From assembly GCA_014529385.2 (NCBI GenBank), contig CM043942.1:23880991-23944990 (forward strand): a stretch of 64,000 bases of DNA, written 5' to 3'. A program made the translations under genes and the position numbers. The notes beneath the pieces were generated by a model. The model worked only from the letters and a program-made list of their open reading frames with translations, was not told the origin of the DNA and ran no database searches. Shown here in pieces: positions 24,560 through 37,311 of the stretch; position 1 is the first letter of the stretch; every line of letters begins with the position of its first letter. This stretch comes from Adiantum capillus-veneris. Its lineage: Eukaryota > Streptophyta > Polypodiopsida > Polypodiales > Pteridaceae.

Positions 24560-26350
24560 TGATTGATGGTAGAAACTTAAACATAGCATTTATTTAACTT
24601 GGCATGAACAATACTTTTGCAAGAGAGAGAGTTTAGAGAACATGACAACATTTGAGGACCGGATTTATGTGGATCCGGTCCCCCCTCCAATAGGCATTTG
24701 TATTATAGGTTCTCCCATCAAGAGAGACTTGGTACAATACAATATTTTGTGTTCCTTGTGACCTAGATGATGCAATGAAGATGGAAATCTTTATGCATCA
24801 TGAGCATAACATAAGCTTTGTGGAAAGAATAGCTATCCCAAGCCTCAGTCCCAAGGCCTCAAACACCTTCGAAGGTGGAGAGAGCTAGCAAGGAATGAGG
24901 GTAGGGAAGAGGAAGAAGAAAAATTTCATAGGAGAAAGAATTAGTTCCTCACTTATCATCACTCTTGTTGCTAGCATAAATAATAGCATAGTAATAAATA
25001 TGGAGAAGATGGTAAGATTAAGCATTGAAGCATGACTCTTGGTTGGATTTGCATTCCATAGCCAAGAGTGTTGGTGCAGGCTCTCAACTTCTCTACTAGC
25101 TTGGAGAAGGAGATGGAGTTCTTGCATTTTGCACTTCGGCATGAACAATACTTTTGCAAGAGAGAGAGTTTAGAGAACATGACAACAGTTGAGGACCGGA
25201 TTTATGTGGAGCCGGTCCCCCTTCTAATAGGCATTTGTATTATAGTTTCTCCCATCAAGAGAGACTTGGTACAATACAATCTTTTGTGTTCCTTGTGACC
25301 TAGGTGATGCAGTGAAAAGTTTCATGCATCACGAGCATAACATAAACTTTGTGAAAAGCATTAGCTATCCCAAGCCTCAATCCCAAGTCTTCAAATTCCT
25401 TCGAAGGTGGAGAGAGCTAGCAGGGAATGAGGGTAGGGAAGAGGAAGAAGAAACATTTCATAGGAGAAAGAATTAGTTCCTCACTTATCAACACTCTTCT
25501 TTCTAGCATACATAATAGCATAGCATAGTAATGAAGATCGAGAAGATGGTAAGCTTAAGCATTGAAACATGGCTCTTGGTTGGATTTGCATTCCATAGCC
25601 AAGAGTGTTGGTGTAGGCTCTCAACTTCTCTACTAGCTTGGAGAAGGAGGTGGAGCTCTTGCACTTTTCACTTCAAACAATGAGGGTGTGTGTGAGAGTG
25701 TGTGTGGGAGAGTATATCCCTCAAGCAACCCCCTAGATTGCTTTGGTTGACCCCCCCTTGTAGCTCATGATTGAAGATCATTGGACCTCTCCAGGCCTAG
25801 CCAATCAGATGCAAGGGCATATCAAGCAACTAGGGTAGTCTTGGGACAAGTGTCCCCCTTTCCCCTTTGAGAGAGAGGACTTGGTAAATGCTAAAACAAT
25901 TAATTAAATCTACTTAATTATCATTGGACCCCTTGAGAGGCCAACCAATATGCTTTGAACACTCCTTGAGGGTAACCTAGCTAGGGGCTTGACATGTGTC
26001 CTACTTGCCTCTTGAGCAAGGGTTGCCCTTTGGGGGAGAGAGTGGTCAAGCAGCCACCCCCCCTTCTTGCATGTCTTGCCCCCTCCTTTTAGGGATTTGC
26101 ATTGACTTTTGTGACACCTCAAGCCCCTCAACCTTGGGCCCAGTTCTCACCACAAGCTTGGCCCTTAAGCCCCTCAAGCTTGGGCTAGGTTCCCACCTCA
26201 AGTACAACCCTAGCATCTCAAGCATGACAAGAACCTCAAGCATCTCAATCATCAAGCACTTGTAGCATCTCGGTCATCGGGCACGACAAGCACCTCAAGC
26301 TTGGGCCGAGTTCCCACCTCAAGCAGAGCCCTAGCTGACCTAAGGTCAAA
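24560..26350 (-). mobile_element. minus-strand fragment of the gypsy LTR family
   Basis: In reverse orientation this matches the 3' end of the gypsy element at 46510-47774. There is a CACCTCAAG-rich part at 26090-26340 (reverse of the GCTTGAGGTG minisatellite at 46510-46640), then a C-run near 26057 (reverse of a purine tract), then LTR sequence down to about 24560. The LTR part contains a 537-bp tandem duplication. It carries no coding sequence. It is a 3'-end relic of another copy of the same family, lying head to head with the next one. Confidence 0.75.
24601..25678. repeat. 537-bp tandem duplication inside the LTR fragment
   Basis: 24601-25137 and 25138-25678 are aligned direct copies, beginning GGCATGAACAATACTTTTGC and ending around the TTGCACTT phrase. 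They differ by small substitutions and a short indel (GAAGATGGAAATCTT region). Confidence 0.88.
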
Positions 26351-26353
26351 GGA

Positions 26354-26843
26354 CTTTTAACACTAACCTTTGGAGGTCTTCAATGAAGTTAACCCTAAGG
26401 TATTATAATCTCTAACCTTTGGAGGTCTTCAATGAAGTTAACCATTGGTTATCCTTTATCTTTGACAAACCATCTCTCATTTGGACCCCTTTACCATGGC
26501 CCCCTGTTGAGATAGATCTGTAAGCAAATGTCTATATTCTAACCCTTGTTCCCGTTTATTCTCCCACATTAAATGATTAGTTTAATATGAGAAAATCATT
26601 TGGGTTGGTTATATATTAGATTTTATGACATTGAATTGATCATTTAATGTGGGAAAATAAATGGGAAAAAGAGTTAGAATATAAACATGTGCTTTTAGGT
26701 CTATCTCAGAACGGGACCAATGGGAGAGAAGGCAACGGGTCCAAAAAGGGAGATGGTCTATCAAAGAGCAATGAACAAATAATGGAGCTTAAAATACCTT
26801 AGGGTTAGCTTCATTAAAGACCTCCAAATGTTAGTGTTAAAAG
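26354..26843. repeat. imperfect 490-bp palindrome (fold-back-like)
   Basis: The left end reads CTTTTAACACTAACCTTTGG and the right end is its inverse with one mismatch. Further in, the arms pair around GAGATAGATCT / AGGTCTATCTC and CCCACATTAAATGAT / ATCATTTAATGTGGG. The centre is near 26598. The left arm carries an extra 32-bp unit repeated with a 49-bp period (26363-26394, 26412-26443). There is no coding sequence. It separates two oppositely oriented LTR fragments. It could be a fold-back or MITE-type element or the result of inverted duplication; no target duplication was found. Confidence 0.8.
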
Positions 26844-26895
26844 AAGTTGAGATCCTACACCAACAAGTCTTGGCTATGGAATGCAAATCCAACCA

Positions 26896-26900
26896 AGATC
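26896..26900. other. target-site duplication AGATC (left)
   Basis: AGATC directly precedes the left LTR of the copia derivative and recurs at 30840-30844 directly after the right LTR. The sequence on both sides joins into the gypsy LTR, as seen in the uninterrupted copy near 47160-47220. Confidence 0.93.
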
Positions 26901-27092
26901 TGAAGGGGATCGGGGAGCACCACAGACGGAGAGTGAGAGAGAGAGAGAAGGAGACACACACACGATGTGGGTGGGGAGACTCAAAAAGAGTGAGCAGCCC
27001 CCTATACACTTATGCTATGTATAAGGTATACAAGTCAGTGGGCGCCCAAACTCTGGGCGGCCGGGCAAGGCACAGACGCCTATACCCCAACA
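26901..27092 (-). repeat. 3' LTR of the copia derivative
   Basis: Begins TGAAGGGGATCGGGG on the + strand and ends CCCCAACA. It contains a TATGTATAAGGTATACAAG stretch and a GGGCGGCCGGGC-rich part. Confidence 0.95.
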
Positions 27093-27105
27093 ACCTCCCA
27101 CTTAA
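27093..27105 (-). other. polypurine tract of the copia derivative
   Basis: On the minus strand the sequence reads AAGTGGGAGGT immediately before TGTTGGGG of the LTR. A purine tract followed by TGTTG is the usual copia plus-strand primer arrangement. Confidence 0.85.
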
Positions 27106-27171
27106 AGGCGACTGTGCCTTTAAGCAAGGGAACCTAGTCTAAAGACTACAAAAGGTGAGAGAAAACGGCTC

Positions 27172-28959
27172 TCAACCGATGCCCACTGGTTGGCTGTGAT
27201 CGTGTGCATCCGGCTGTCCTGCTCCCGTGTAAGTCCATACACCACCAGACGTACCGCACACGTACTGCAAGTATGTACGCAATACTTGCATATCTCCCTC
27301 GTGCACTATGCCATCATCAGTCAACAAACGACTGACAACCCCAACTGCAAATGCTCCCACTGCAGCTGCGATATCCGGTCTCAAGATCAACATCTCATAC
27401 ATGAGACCACCGAATGCCGATGCAATGCTAGCGGGCCTTGCTAGCTCTACGGAGCATGCATCAACATATATATCCCTGGAAATAGGCATCTCTGACTGAC
27501 AAGGCGTGTCAGCCACATGCATCTCATGACTGTCCCCAAAAGACGCATCACCCTGTCGTGCAACCTCAGAGCAAACCAGCTGCTCTAGGTGTCTGCTGGA
27601 AGACATATCCTGCACAACTATATCCCCATGCTCACTGTCGAGCATAGAAAGGAATGACTGCATAATCGCTGACATCTCAGCCTCCTCTGCAATCATCCAC
27701 TGCAAACATGACCACTCAATCTGCTGTGACTCACTAGAGCTCTCATGCTCTAACTCCGTATGCATAGACTCTTGCACAACATCCTCCTGTCGTGACGCAC
27801 TAGAGCAAGATCGCTCTACCTGTCTATCCTGCATAGAAGTATCTCGCACAACTGACTCTCTGCTTTGCTCAGTCACTAACAAAGCATGCATGTCTGACTC
27901 TGTCACCTCTCTGTGTGACTGCTCAAGTCGTGCCCCAACTGTGTGCACAACGAGCTCACTACTCTGCACTCCATGCAAAGCATCTTGCAACCCACAAGCA
28001 AAAGAGACTCGCCTATTCTCTCGCTCTCTACCTGGCTGTGTGATCACAGAGACAGCACCGTCTCTCGCATGATCCACATGCAATGGGTAACCTGTACCAC
28101 TCCTGGCACCTCTCGCAATCACTAGAGAACCCAAATGCATCACAAAACCTCGCTCTCGTAGCGAAATCTGACATCCACAATCTCTAAGCTGACCAATCAA
28201 GATCAAACTCACTGTCAAATCTGGTACATAGCGCACATGTCGTAACAAGTAAGATGCACCACTCGGTAATGACAGACTCACATCTCCTACACCTGCTATC
28301 GCATGCACCGATCCATCGGTCAAACGTACACTACCAAGCATCCCGCTAGAATAGCTACAAAACCATTCACGATGCGACGTGACATGAAACATAGCATCTG
28401 CGTCTAGCAACCACTGTGAAGGGAGTGCACTATCCACATGTATAGCATCTCGTGCATAGCTCGAGGTAAAAGTGACATCCCCGTCACTAGTATACTCTGA
28501 CACTACATGTGCCTCAACTATCAAAGCAACTGAGTCCATGGCATCACTACATACATCTCTGAGACTTCCATGTCTCCTACGATGTCGCATACGACGAAAA
28601 CAACGTCGTCTAACGTGTCCAAAATGACCACAATACCAACATGTCACCTGTCGGCATGCTCGTGAATGTACATGTCTCACACGAGTCCGTGATGACTCAG
28701 ATCTATCATACATATCATGTAATCTGCACCAAAGTGCTCTCGAAGTAGTCTCATACATAACGAGAGCATATACAGATTTCGCAAGGTGCAAAGAGAGTGT
28801 AGATAGTGCCATCTCCTCTAGCTCCTGCCACTGATCGTCAGACATGTTTGAAGGTCTACCTGCATCACCACTCAATGGTCGATGCAACCCTCGCTGTGTC
28901 AATGCATCAAGCATACACTCTCTCCATGCCGCAAAGTCTGACCCATCAAACACGCGCAT
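27172..28959 (-). CDS. 595-codon gag-protease fusion with RNase-H-edge tail
   Basis: Residues 1-86 resemble a copia gag N-terminus (FDGSDFAAW). The middle of gag is missing, because the frame passes in about 20 residues to a zinc knuckle at C107-C120 of the form C-x2-C-x4-H-x4-C. Residues 183-300 match copia protease and its flap (WLLDADAMFHVT, then VPDLTVSLILIGQL), but the active D-S-G-A reads D-A-D-A from D186, so proteolysis is doubtful. Residues 300-515 are serine/glutamate-rich filler with no known domain. Residues 516-595 resemble the segment leading into copia RNase H (RPDIAAAVG, then VVSRL). Integrase and RT are absent. A TAG at 28960-28962 lies directly before the ATG, with gag-like sequence upstream of it. 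It is possibly translated; function unknown. Confidence 0.8.
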   Translation of the reverse strand: MRVFDGSDFAAWRECMLDALTQRGLHRPLSGDAGRPSNMSDDQWQELEEMALSTLSLHLAKSVYALVMYETTSRALWCRLHDMYDRSESSRTRVRHVHSRACRQVTCWYCGHFGHVRRRCFRRMRHRRRHGSLRDVCSDAMDSVALIVEAHVVSEYTSDGDVTFTSSYARDAIHVDSALPSQWLLDADAMFHVTSHREWFCSYSSGMLGSVRLTDGSVHAIAGVGDVSLSLPSGASYLLRHVRYVPDLTVSLILIGQLRDCGCQISLRERGFVMHLGSLVIARGARSGTGYPLHVDHARDGAVSVITQPGRERENRRVSFACGLQDALHGVQSSELVVHTVGARLEQSHREVTESDMHALLVTEQSRESVVRDTSMQDRQVERSCSSASRQEDVVQESMHTELEHESSSESQQIEWSCLQWMIAEEAEMSAIMQSFLSMLDSEHGDIVVQDMSSSRHLEQLVCSEVARQGDASFGDSHEMHVADTPCQSEMPISRDIYVDACSVELARPASIASAFGGLMYEMLILRPDIAAAVGAFAVGVVSRLLTDDGIVHEGDMQVLRTYLQYVCGTSGGVWTYTGAGQPDAHDHSQPVGIG

Positions 28960-30633
28960 CTATGAGAGGTCACAATCTGATCGATCACCTGTCTCTGCCA
29001 TGAGCACAATGTAGCAAACTAGAAAGCAAAACCACCTCACCAACAACACCTGGAAACTGTCTACCAATATGGCCAGAAACACAATGTAAAACCTGTGAGA
29101 CACACTCCAGAATAGAGCTCCCGCAATGTCAATACAAGCCTCGCATGCTCTAGTATCACACTGCAATCTGTGAGCTAATCACCAAGCCCACACTGTGCGG
29201 TATCGATGCATACACACGCACAAATCTCCCACCTGCAGAGAACACCGCACGCAAATGCTGAGTGCAACCCGCAATCTCTACCTAGATCGCATAAATGATA
29301 CGCATAAAACACCTGGGAAAATTTCGCTAGAGTTTTGACGCACAATGGCTATCAACACAAAATAACCATTGTCCTGCAAGCTCAATACAATGAGCAATCA
29401 ATGCGCATCAAACTACACTCAATATACATGCATAAGCTCTGCAAAACTATGGCAAACAATGCTCGAGATCACAAGACTCTCCCACCTGAGAGCAAACCAC
29501 TGTCTCAAGCAAAGAAAGATACACAACTCCTCACTCTTGTGAGAGTGGATACAAAACACAAAATTGTGTCCAAACTGACAAAACCTATCAAAGTGAGAGT
29601 AAACACTCGATCACAAACTATGGCGAGAATCTGGGAAAAATCCGACAGAATTTTCCCTGAAAACTGAGCAAAAAAATCAAGTACAATCTCTACCATAAAC
29701 CATAACACTACTCAATGCCAATGAGTAGACATGCCAAAATGGCTCCACATTTTCACATACAATGGCAATCCGCACTCAACGTACATCAACGGAGTGACCG
29801 CGCATAAGCAAGCGCCAATTAAAGATTTGCAATCCGGAAACTTGATCAATGCGAAAACAATGCTCTCAAGAGAGCTCACTGGCACTTGAAAGTGCTCGCC
29901 AAAATGCATGTATAATGGGCATCAACCATGTGCCATAACCATATGCAAACCATCCGCAAAGACCATGAATCCAAGCACAAAATCACTGCCAAAGTATCCT
30001 GTGAAAACTAGTGAAAGAAGCTCCTCCTGTGTGCTCCAAAAAACTGCGTCTCTCAAGAGACCGCCTCGATGGTGTGTAAACGCCTCCGTACTTCGTTGCC
30101 CAAGTCTACCAAAAACCCTCAAACCACAAGCTTAACACAAGCTGCAATTGCATCTTCAACTCAGAATTTATGCACTCAACTTCAAGCATCTCCCGTGCTT
30201 CCAAAAGTGCATCAAACTCGCACACAATGCGACAACAGAAAATCTGGAATTTCTGTATACAGTCAGTCTGAGCTGAATATCAGCAAAACGGTGAGGAATT
30301 TGCAAAAAGTTTCTTCTGCAAAGTTGTAGACCACGTCGAAATGGATGGGCATGATAGGACAGAATTCTCAGATCTGCATTCTACAAGGAGAAAAACGAAT
30401 ATGAAAACAGTGCTGCTGCGCACACAGTTTTAGGGCAGCACCTTCACTTACACACAATCTTCCACACTCCTTTCTGAGCTTCCACGAGAGCATACATCAC
30501 TCTCAACTGAGCTCACAAGCTCCCATTGCAGTCTCACAAAGCTTCCAAGCTTTCTTAATCTCTCTACCGTCGAGAGCGAGCGAGCTATCGCCTCGAAGCT
30601 CTCAAAGCCGTCGTGCTCTCCGCGGTCACCATA
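28960..30633 (-). other. long 5' leader of the copia derivative
   Basis: 1.67 kb lie between the primer site and the gag-like ATG. On the minus strand it begins with a 14-codon gag-like piece (MAETGDRSDCDLS at 28999-28963) ending at TAG, then reads no recognised domain back to the primer site. It could hold packaging signals; this is inference. Confidence 0.55.
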
Positions 30634-30645
30634 GCTCTGATACCA
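30634..30645 (-). other. primer-binding site of the copia derivative
   Basis: TGGTATCAGAGC on the minus strand, two bases inside the 5' LTR; an exact match to the initiator tRNA-Met complement. Confidence 0.93.
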
Positions 30646-30647
30646 AT

Positions 30648-30839
30648 TGAAGGGGATCGGGGAGCACCACAGACGGAGAGTGAGAGAGAGAGAGAAGGAG
30701 ACACACACACGATGTGGGTGGGGAGACTCAAAAAGAGTGAGCAGCCCCCTATACACTTATGCTATGTATAAGGTATACAAGTCAGTGGGCGCCCAGACTC
30801 TGGGCGGCCGGGCAAGGCACAGACGCATATACCCCAACA
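30648..30839 (-). repeat. 5' LTR of the copia derivative
   Basis: Same length as the left copy, with differences only at CCCAGACTC versus CCCAAACTC and ACGCATATA versus ACGCCTATA. Confidence 0.95.
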
Positions 30840-30844
30840 AGATC

Positions 30845-31421
30845 CATGCTCCAAAGCGCAAGATTGACATCTTCTTCATCTCCATTACTATGCTATGATA
30901 AGCAACAAGATTCATATCAAGTGAGGAGTCTATTTCTTTCTCATATATTACTTCTTCTTCATCTTCCCTACCTCATTCCCTGCTAGCTCTCTCCACCTTC
31001 GAAGGTGTTTGAGGTCTTGAGATTGAGGCCAAAGACAAGTTAATGCTTTGGTAAGATAGTTATGGGCATAATCTGGGTGCATGACACTTTCCATCTTCAT
31101 TGCACCCACAAGGCCTCAAGGAACACAAATATTGTCTTGTACTAAGTCTCTCTACATGGGAGAATCTATAATACATAAGCCTTTTGGAGGGGGACCGGCT
31201 CCCAGTAAATTCAGTCCTCAACTGTTGTCAAATTTCTCTATCTCTTTCTCTCTCTCTCTCTCTTTTACAAGTATTATTCATGCCAGGCTAATTAGGTGTA
31301 GTGCTCATTTGGTTACTTTTAATTAAGTACTCTTCTTATGCTATTTAAAGAACCCTCTTAAATGAAATTCTCACTATGGTTATTTATTTTCCACAACTAT
31401 CCATGTCATAGTCATATTCCA
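30845..31421 (+). repeat. 5' LTR (right part) of the gypsy element
   Basis: Matches 47206-47774 of the 3' LTR through CTTCGAAGGTGTTTGAGG, ACATGGGAGAATCTATAATAC, a CT run at about 31238-31263 and the CATGTCATAGTCATATTCCA end. The left part of this LTR is at 26844-26900 beyond the copia insertion. Confidence 0.9.
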
Positions 31422-31426
31422 TTAAA

Positions 31427-31439
31427 TAGGTACCAGAGC
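31427..31439 (+). other. primer-binding site of the gypsy element
   Basis: TAGGTACCAGAGC, five bases after the LTR end, resembles TGGTATCAGAGC with two changes, so initiator tRNA-Met is the likely primer. Confidence 0.75.
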
Positions 31440-31830
31440 TATTGGTTTCTCTTCTTGATTAAGAAGAGAGGTCCTTAAGTTGTCGATGAAAGGTTGGACC
31501 TGTTCGTTGCAAGAGGGTAAGTGAGACAGGGATTTATTATCTTGTTTGAAAAGGACTTAGTTCAAGGTATACCATTGGGAACTATAGACTTAATAATGGA
31601 GTCTTTTGGGGCTTGCCTTTGGCTAACCATTATTGAGCTATTAGAAAGCTCAATAGGAACCATAATCAAATGAGCAATGTTAGACCCTCTCCACTACTCT
31701 TTGCAATCAACAGTCTCTACACCACGGGTTTGGCTTCTTGAGATCTAATTTTCAAAGGTAAAGAAGGGTAGCAACTAAGGTATTTGAGGGTACCAAAGCA
31801 CAAAGTAGCATATACATAAGTTTAGTTAGC

Positions 31831-33476
31831 ATGGCTGAAAATAATAAAGAGATTAGAATGAATATTGACAACTTTGATTTTCCACATGAAGGTGCTACTG
31901 ATGATGCCTCAATGTTTGTGAACTATCTTGTTATTACGTTGCAACATGGACAACCCAGCCTTTTAAGCCAAAGATCCTCAACAAATTTGTGCTTATGGGA
32001 TTTCCCTACCTCTCCAAGAAAAGAGAGAGCTTAGGAAGCCTCTTGTTGAAACTTGCAAAAGAAGACTCTCTCTGATAAGAGAAGAGGAGGAATCCAATGA
32101 GCAAGAAGGAAGTGAATCTCCAAATTCCTCTAAGGATGTGGCTTCATGAAGACGACAACCCGGACTTTTAAGCCGAAGATCCTCAACAAATTCGTGCTTA
32201 TGGGATTTTCCTACCTCTCCAAGAAAAGAGAGAGCTTAGGAAGCCTCTTGTTGAAACTTGCAAAAGAAGACTCTCTCTGATAAGAGAAGAGGAGGAATCC
32301 AATGAACAAGAAGGAAGTGAATCTCCAAATTCCTCTGAGGATGTGGCTCCATGAAGACAGTGGTCTCGACGATCCCCAACTTCTCCCAGGAGGAAAATAT
32401 CATCCTATATTCCTTCTCCTCGTCACTCTGAAAGGGAAGGGAGGAAACAAAGGAAGAAAAAGGCAAGAAAGAGGCCACCCTCTTCTCCTTCTTTGTCATC
32501 TTCCACCTCTTCTAGTGAAAGCAGTGATTATTCTCCTAGAGAAAACAAGAGAAGAGGATATCGCAAATCCTATGATGCTTGGAAAAGGTCCTATAAGCTT
32601 AAGAAGTTCAAAGAGAGAGGAAAGAGTATCTCTTTTCTCACCTATGATTTCACCTTTGGTGCTACGGACAAAGTTTTGGCCTTCATCAAGCATTTTTGAT
32701 GCAGCCTTTGAAGACGAGGGCTTCACAAAGTCCTCCAAGCTACGTCATGTAACAATGCACTTTCAAAAATCTTCTCGACAATAATGGGCTAGCCTTCGTG
32801 GCAATGGCAAAGCTTCAAAGACATGGATAACTCCATGAGTTTCCATCATGAAACAATTCCTTGCAAGCGAAGCCAAAGATAAATTGATCACTGAATGATG
32901 GAGTTTAACGATACTCTCCAACGAGTCTATCCACAAATATGTGGACAAGTTTTGGGGTCTTTCAAAGATAGACTTCGTTGAGAAAAAGCGACAATTTTGT
33001 GCAAGATTACCTAAAACAACGGCCGAGTATGTCAACTCACAATGGCCTAGTACTATCACCAAAGTCATCGACCACACTATGGTTGCTTCCCACATTAATT
33101 TCGAACAAGGGGCTAAAAGGAATGCCAAGCCCATGGAAAACAATGACCAAAATAAATCAAGAGGGAAGAACAATGCTCGAAATTCTTCTCAAGGTAACTC
33201 CAACAATAACAACAACTACAAGAGCAAGGAGAAGGGAGTTTACAAAGGTAAAAATAAACTTTCTCTTGAAGAGTTAGAAGCTTTTCAAAAGGGTCATAAA
33301 TGTTTCAAGTGTGGGGAGCAAGGGCATGGTTATCGTTCTTGCCCAAAAAGAAATGCACGCAATGAGACTTCCACGATCAAATCTCCTAAAGAGCATGCTC
33401 ATTGCAAAGGTTCATCCCTTTCCTATGCTTGGAGAAATGTGAGGGACCATGATGCCTTCATCCTTTTTGACCCTGG
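31831..33476 (+). pseudogene. gypsy gag and start of protease
   Basis: The start is MAENNKEIRMNIDNFDF at 31831. A 205-bp tandem duplication (31951-32155, 32156-32358) then breaks the frame. From about 32640, segments resemble the retrotransposon gag domain (ASKLRHVTMHFQKSSRQ, then KYVDKFWGL, then KKRQFCARLP) with stops at 32782 and others. 32941-33476 is open, with an asparagine-rich linker, a CCHC zinc knuckle (33301-33342) and the start of the retropepsin, FILFDPG, where the inserted element cuts in. It would form the coat particle. Confidence 0.85.
31951..32358. repeat. 205-bp tandem duplication in gypsy gag
   Basis: Both copies begin CAACCC and run through CTTATGGGAT, AAGCCTCTTGTTG and ATGTGGCT to GAAGAC. 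The period is 205, not a multiple of three, so it shifts the gag frame. Confidence 0.9.
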
Positions 33477-34096
33477 TGTTAACTGGGTCAATGTCAGTTA
33501 ATAGAAGCTGCTAAAGATTGAAGATGTATGAATACACATCGAAGATCAACAAGAAGAAGCAGTAAAGGTTGGAGTTATACACTTTCCACATTTTCCCAGA
33601 ATGGTCATGTATTGTCAATTCCCAATTTATTTCAAGCCAGTGTAATATTTTAATGTGTTAGAGGCTCAATGGAGTTCCAAGCTGTAAAGAACAGGTCATT
33701 TAGTGTGCCTAGGTTGCAGAATCAGTAAGTGGTGGAGCCCTAAAGGCCTTGGACGCCTGGACATTGCATATTTTTACCCTCGGTATATAAGGCAGTGTGT
33801 AAAAGAAATTAGGGTTCTCAAGCTCATTTGTTGAGAGCACTCTTTGGTGAGAGCTCTTGAGGTGTGTGGCTATGGAGTCCCTAAGCTTCTACTTGCTCAT
33901 GTGACTTGATTAACACTAACCCATGCTTAATTCTCTTTTACTATGCCTCTCTCATGCTTCTTGTGATTGCTAATGATGTTTTGATTAGCTAGATCGTAAC
34001 TAATTAGTGGTTAATCCCTCTAATCTTGTGTGATTGGCCTCTCTTGCTTGTGTGTGCATGTATGTTTGATTGGAGTGTGGTGCTCGATAGATCTAT

Positions 34097-34135
<39 letters not shown>

Positions 34136-34423
34136 TGCGATTAGTGTATTGCATGATAGGATTAGTGTTGTGTGCATCTTGCAATCATTAGTGTGTGTGA
34201 TTGAGTTGATTGGAGGTGAAGGGAAGTGGATGTGGAGATGGCCCATCATTGTGGCTTAGCTCCTCCGTAGGCCAAGAAGCTCACTTCGTAGAGTCACCAT
34301 TTGTGTTGCTATGATTAGCTCACTAATCGTGTGAGTGTTTCCATGCCCTAGCCGGGTAGCTCATCCCTCCGGATTGATAATTTTGTTGGTCATTGGAGCT
34401 ATGCAACGATGGGACCCCCAACA
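33477..34423 (+). repeat. 5' LTR of the 10.2-kb element
   Basis: Begins TGTTAACTGGGTC and ends GACCCCCAACA. It contains GGTATATAAGGC (a likely TATA box near 33782) and a GT run at about 34100-34132. It is longer than its partner mainly because of that GT run and one extra segment near 34235-34280. Confidence 0.93.
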
Positions 34424-34425
34424 TT

Positions 34426-34443
34426 TGGTGCCATTGCCGGGGA
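34426..34443 (+). other. primer-binding site, tRNA-Asp type
   Basis: TGGTGCCATTGCCGGGGA differs at two positions from the complement of the plant tRNA-Asp 3' end (TGGCGCCGTTGCCGGGGA), a known primer for some plant gypsy lineages. Confidence 0.82.

Positions 34444-37311
<2,868 letters not shown>

Larger units (their letters stand above)
26901..30839 (-). mobile_element. young non-autonomous copia derivative with one open frame
   Basis: LTRs of 192 bp (26901-27092 and 30648-30839) differ at only two positions by my reading. TG..CA ends, a 5-bp target duplication, an initiator-Met primer site and a purine tract are all present. Between them is a 1.67-kb leader and a single 595-codon minus-strand frame. 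Integrase and RT are missing. The near-identity of the LTRs makes it the most recent insertion in the window. It lies inside the 5' LTR of the gypsy element. Confidence 0.95.

Noticed and set aside
24601-25678. Two tandem solo LTRs
   Set aside because: The repeated unit begins and ends inside LTR sequence and not at TG..CA ends.
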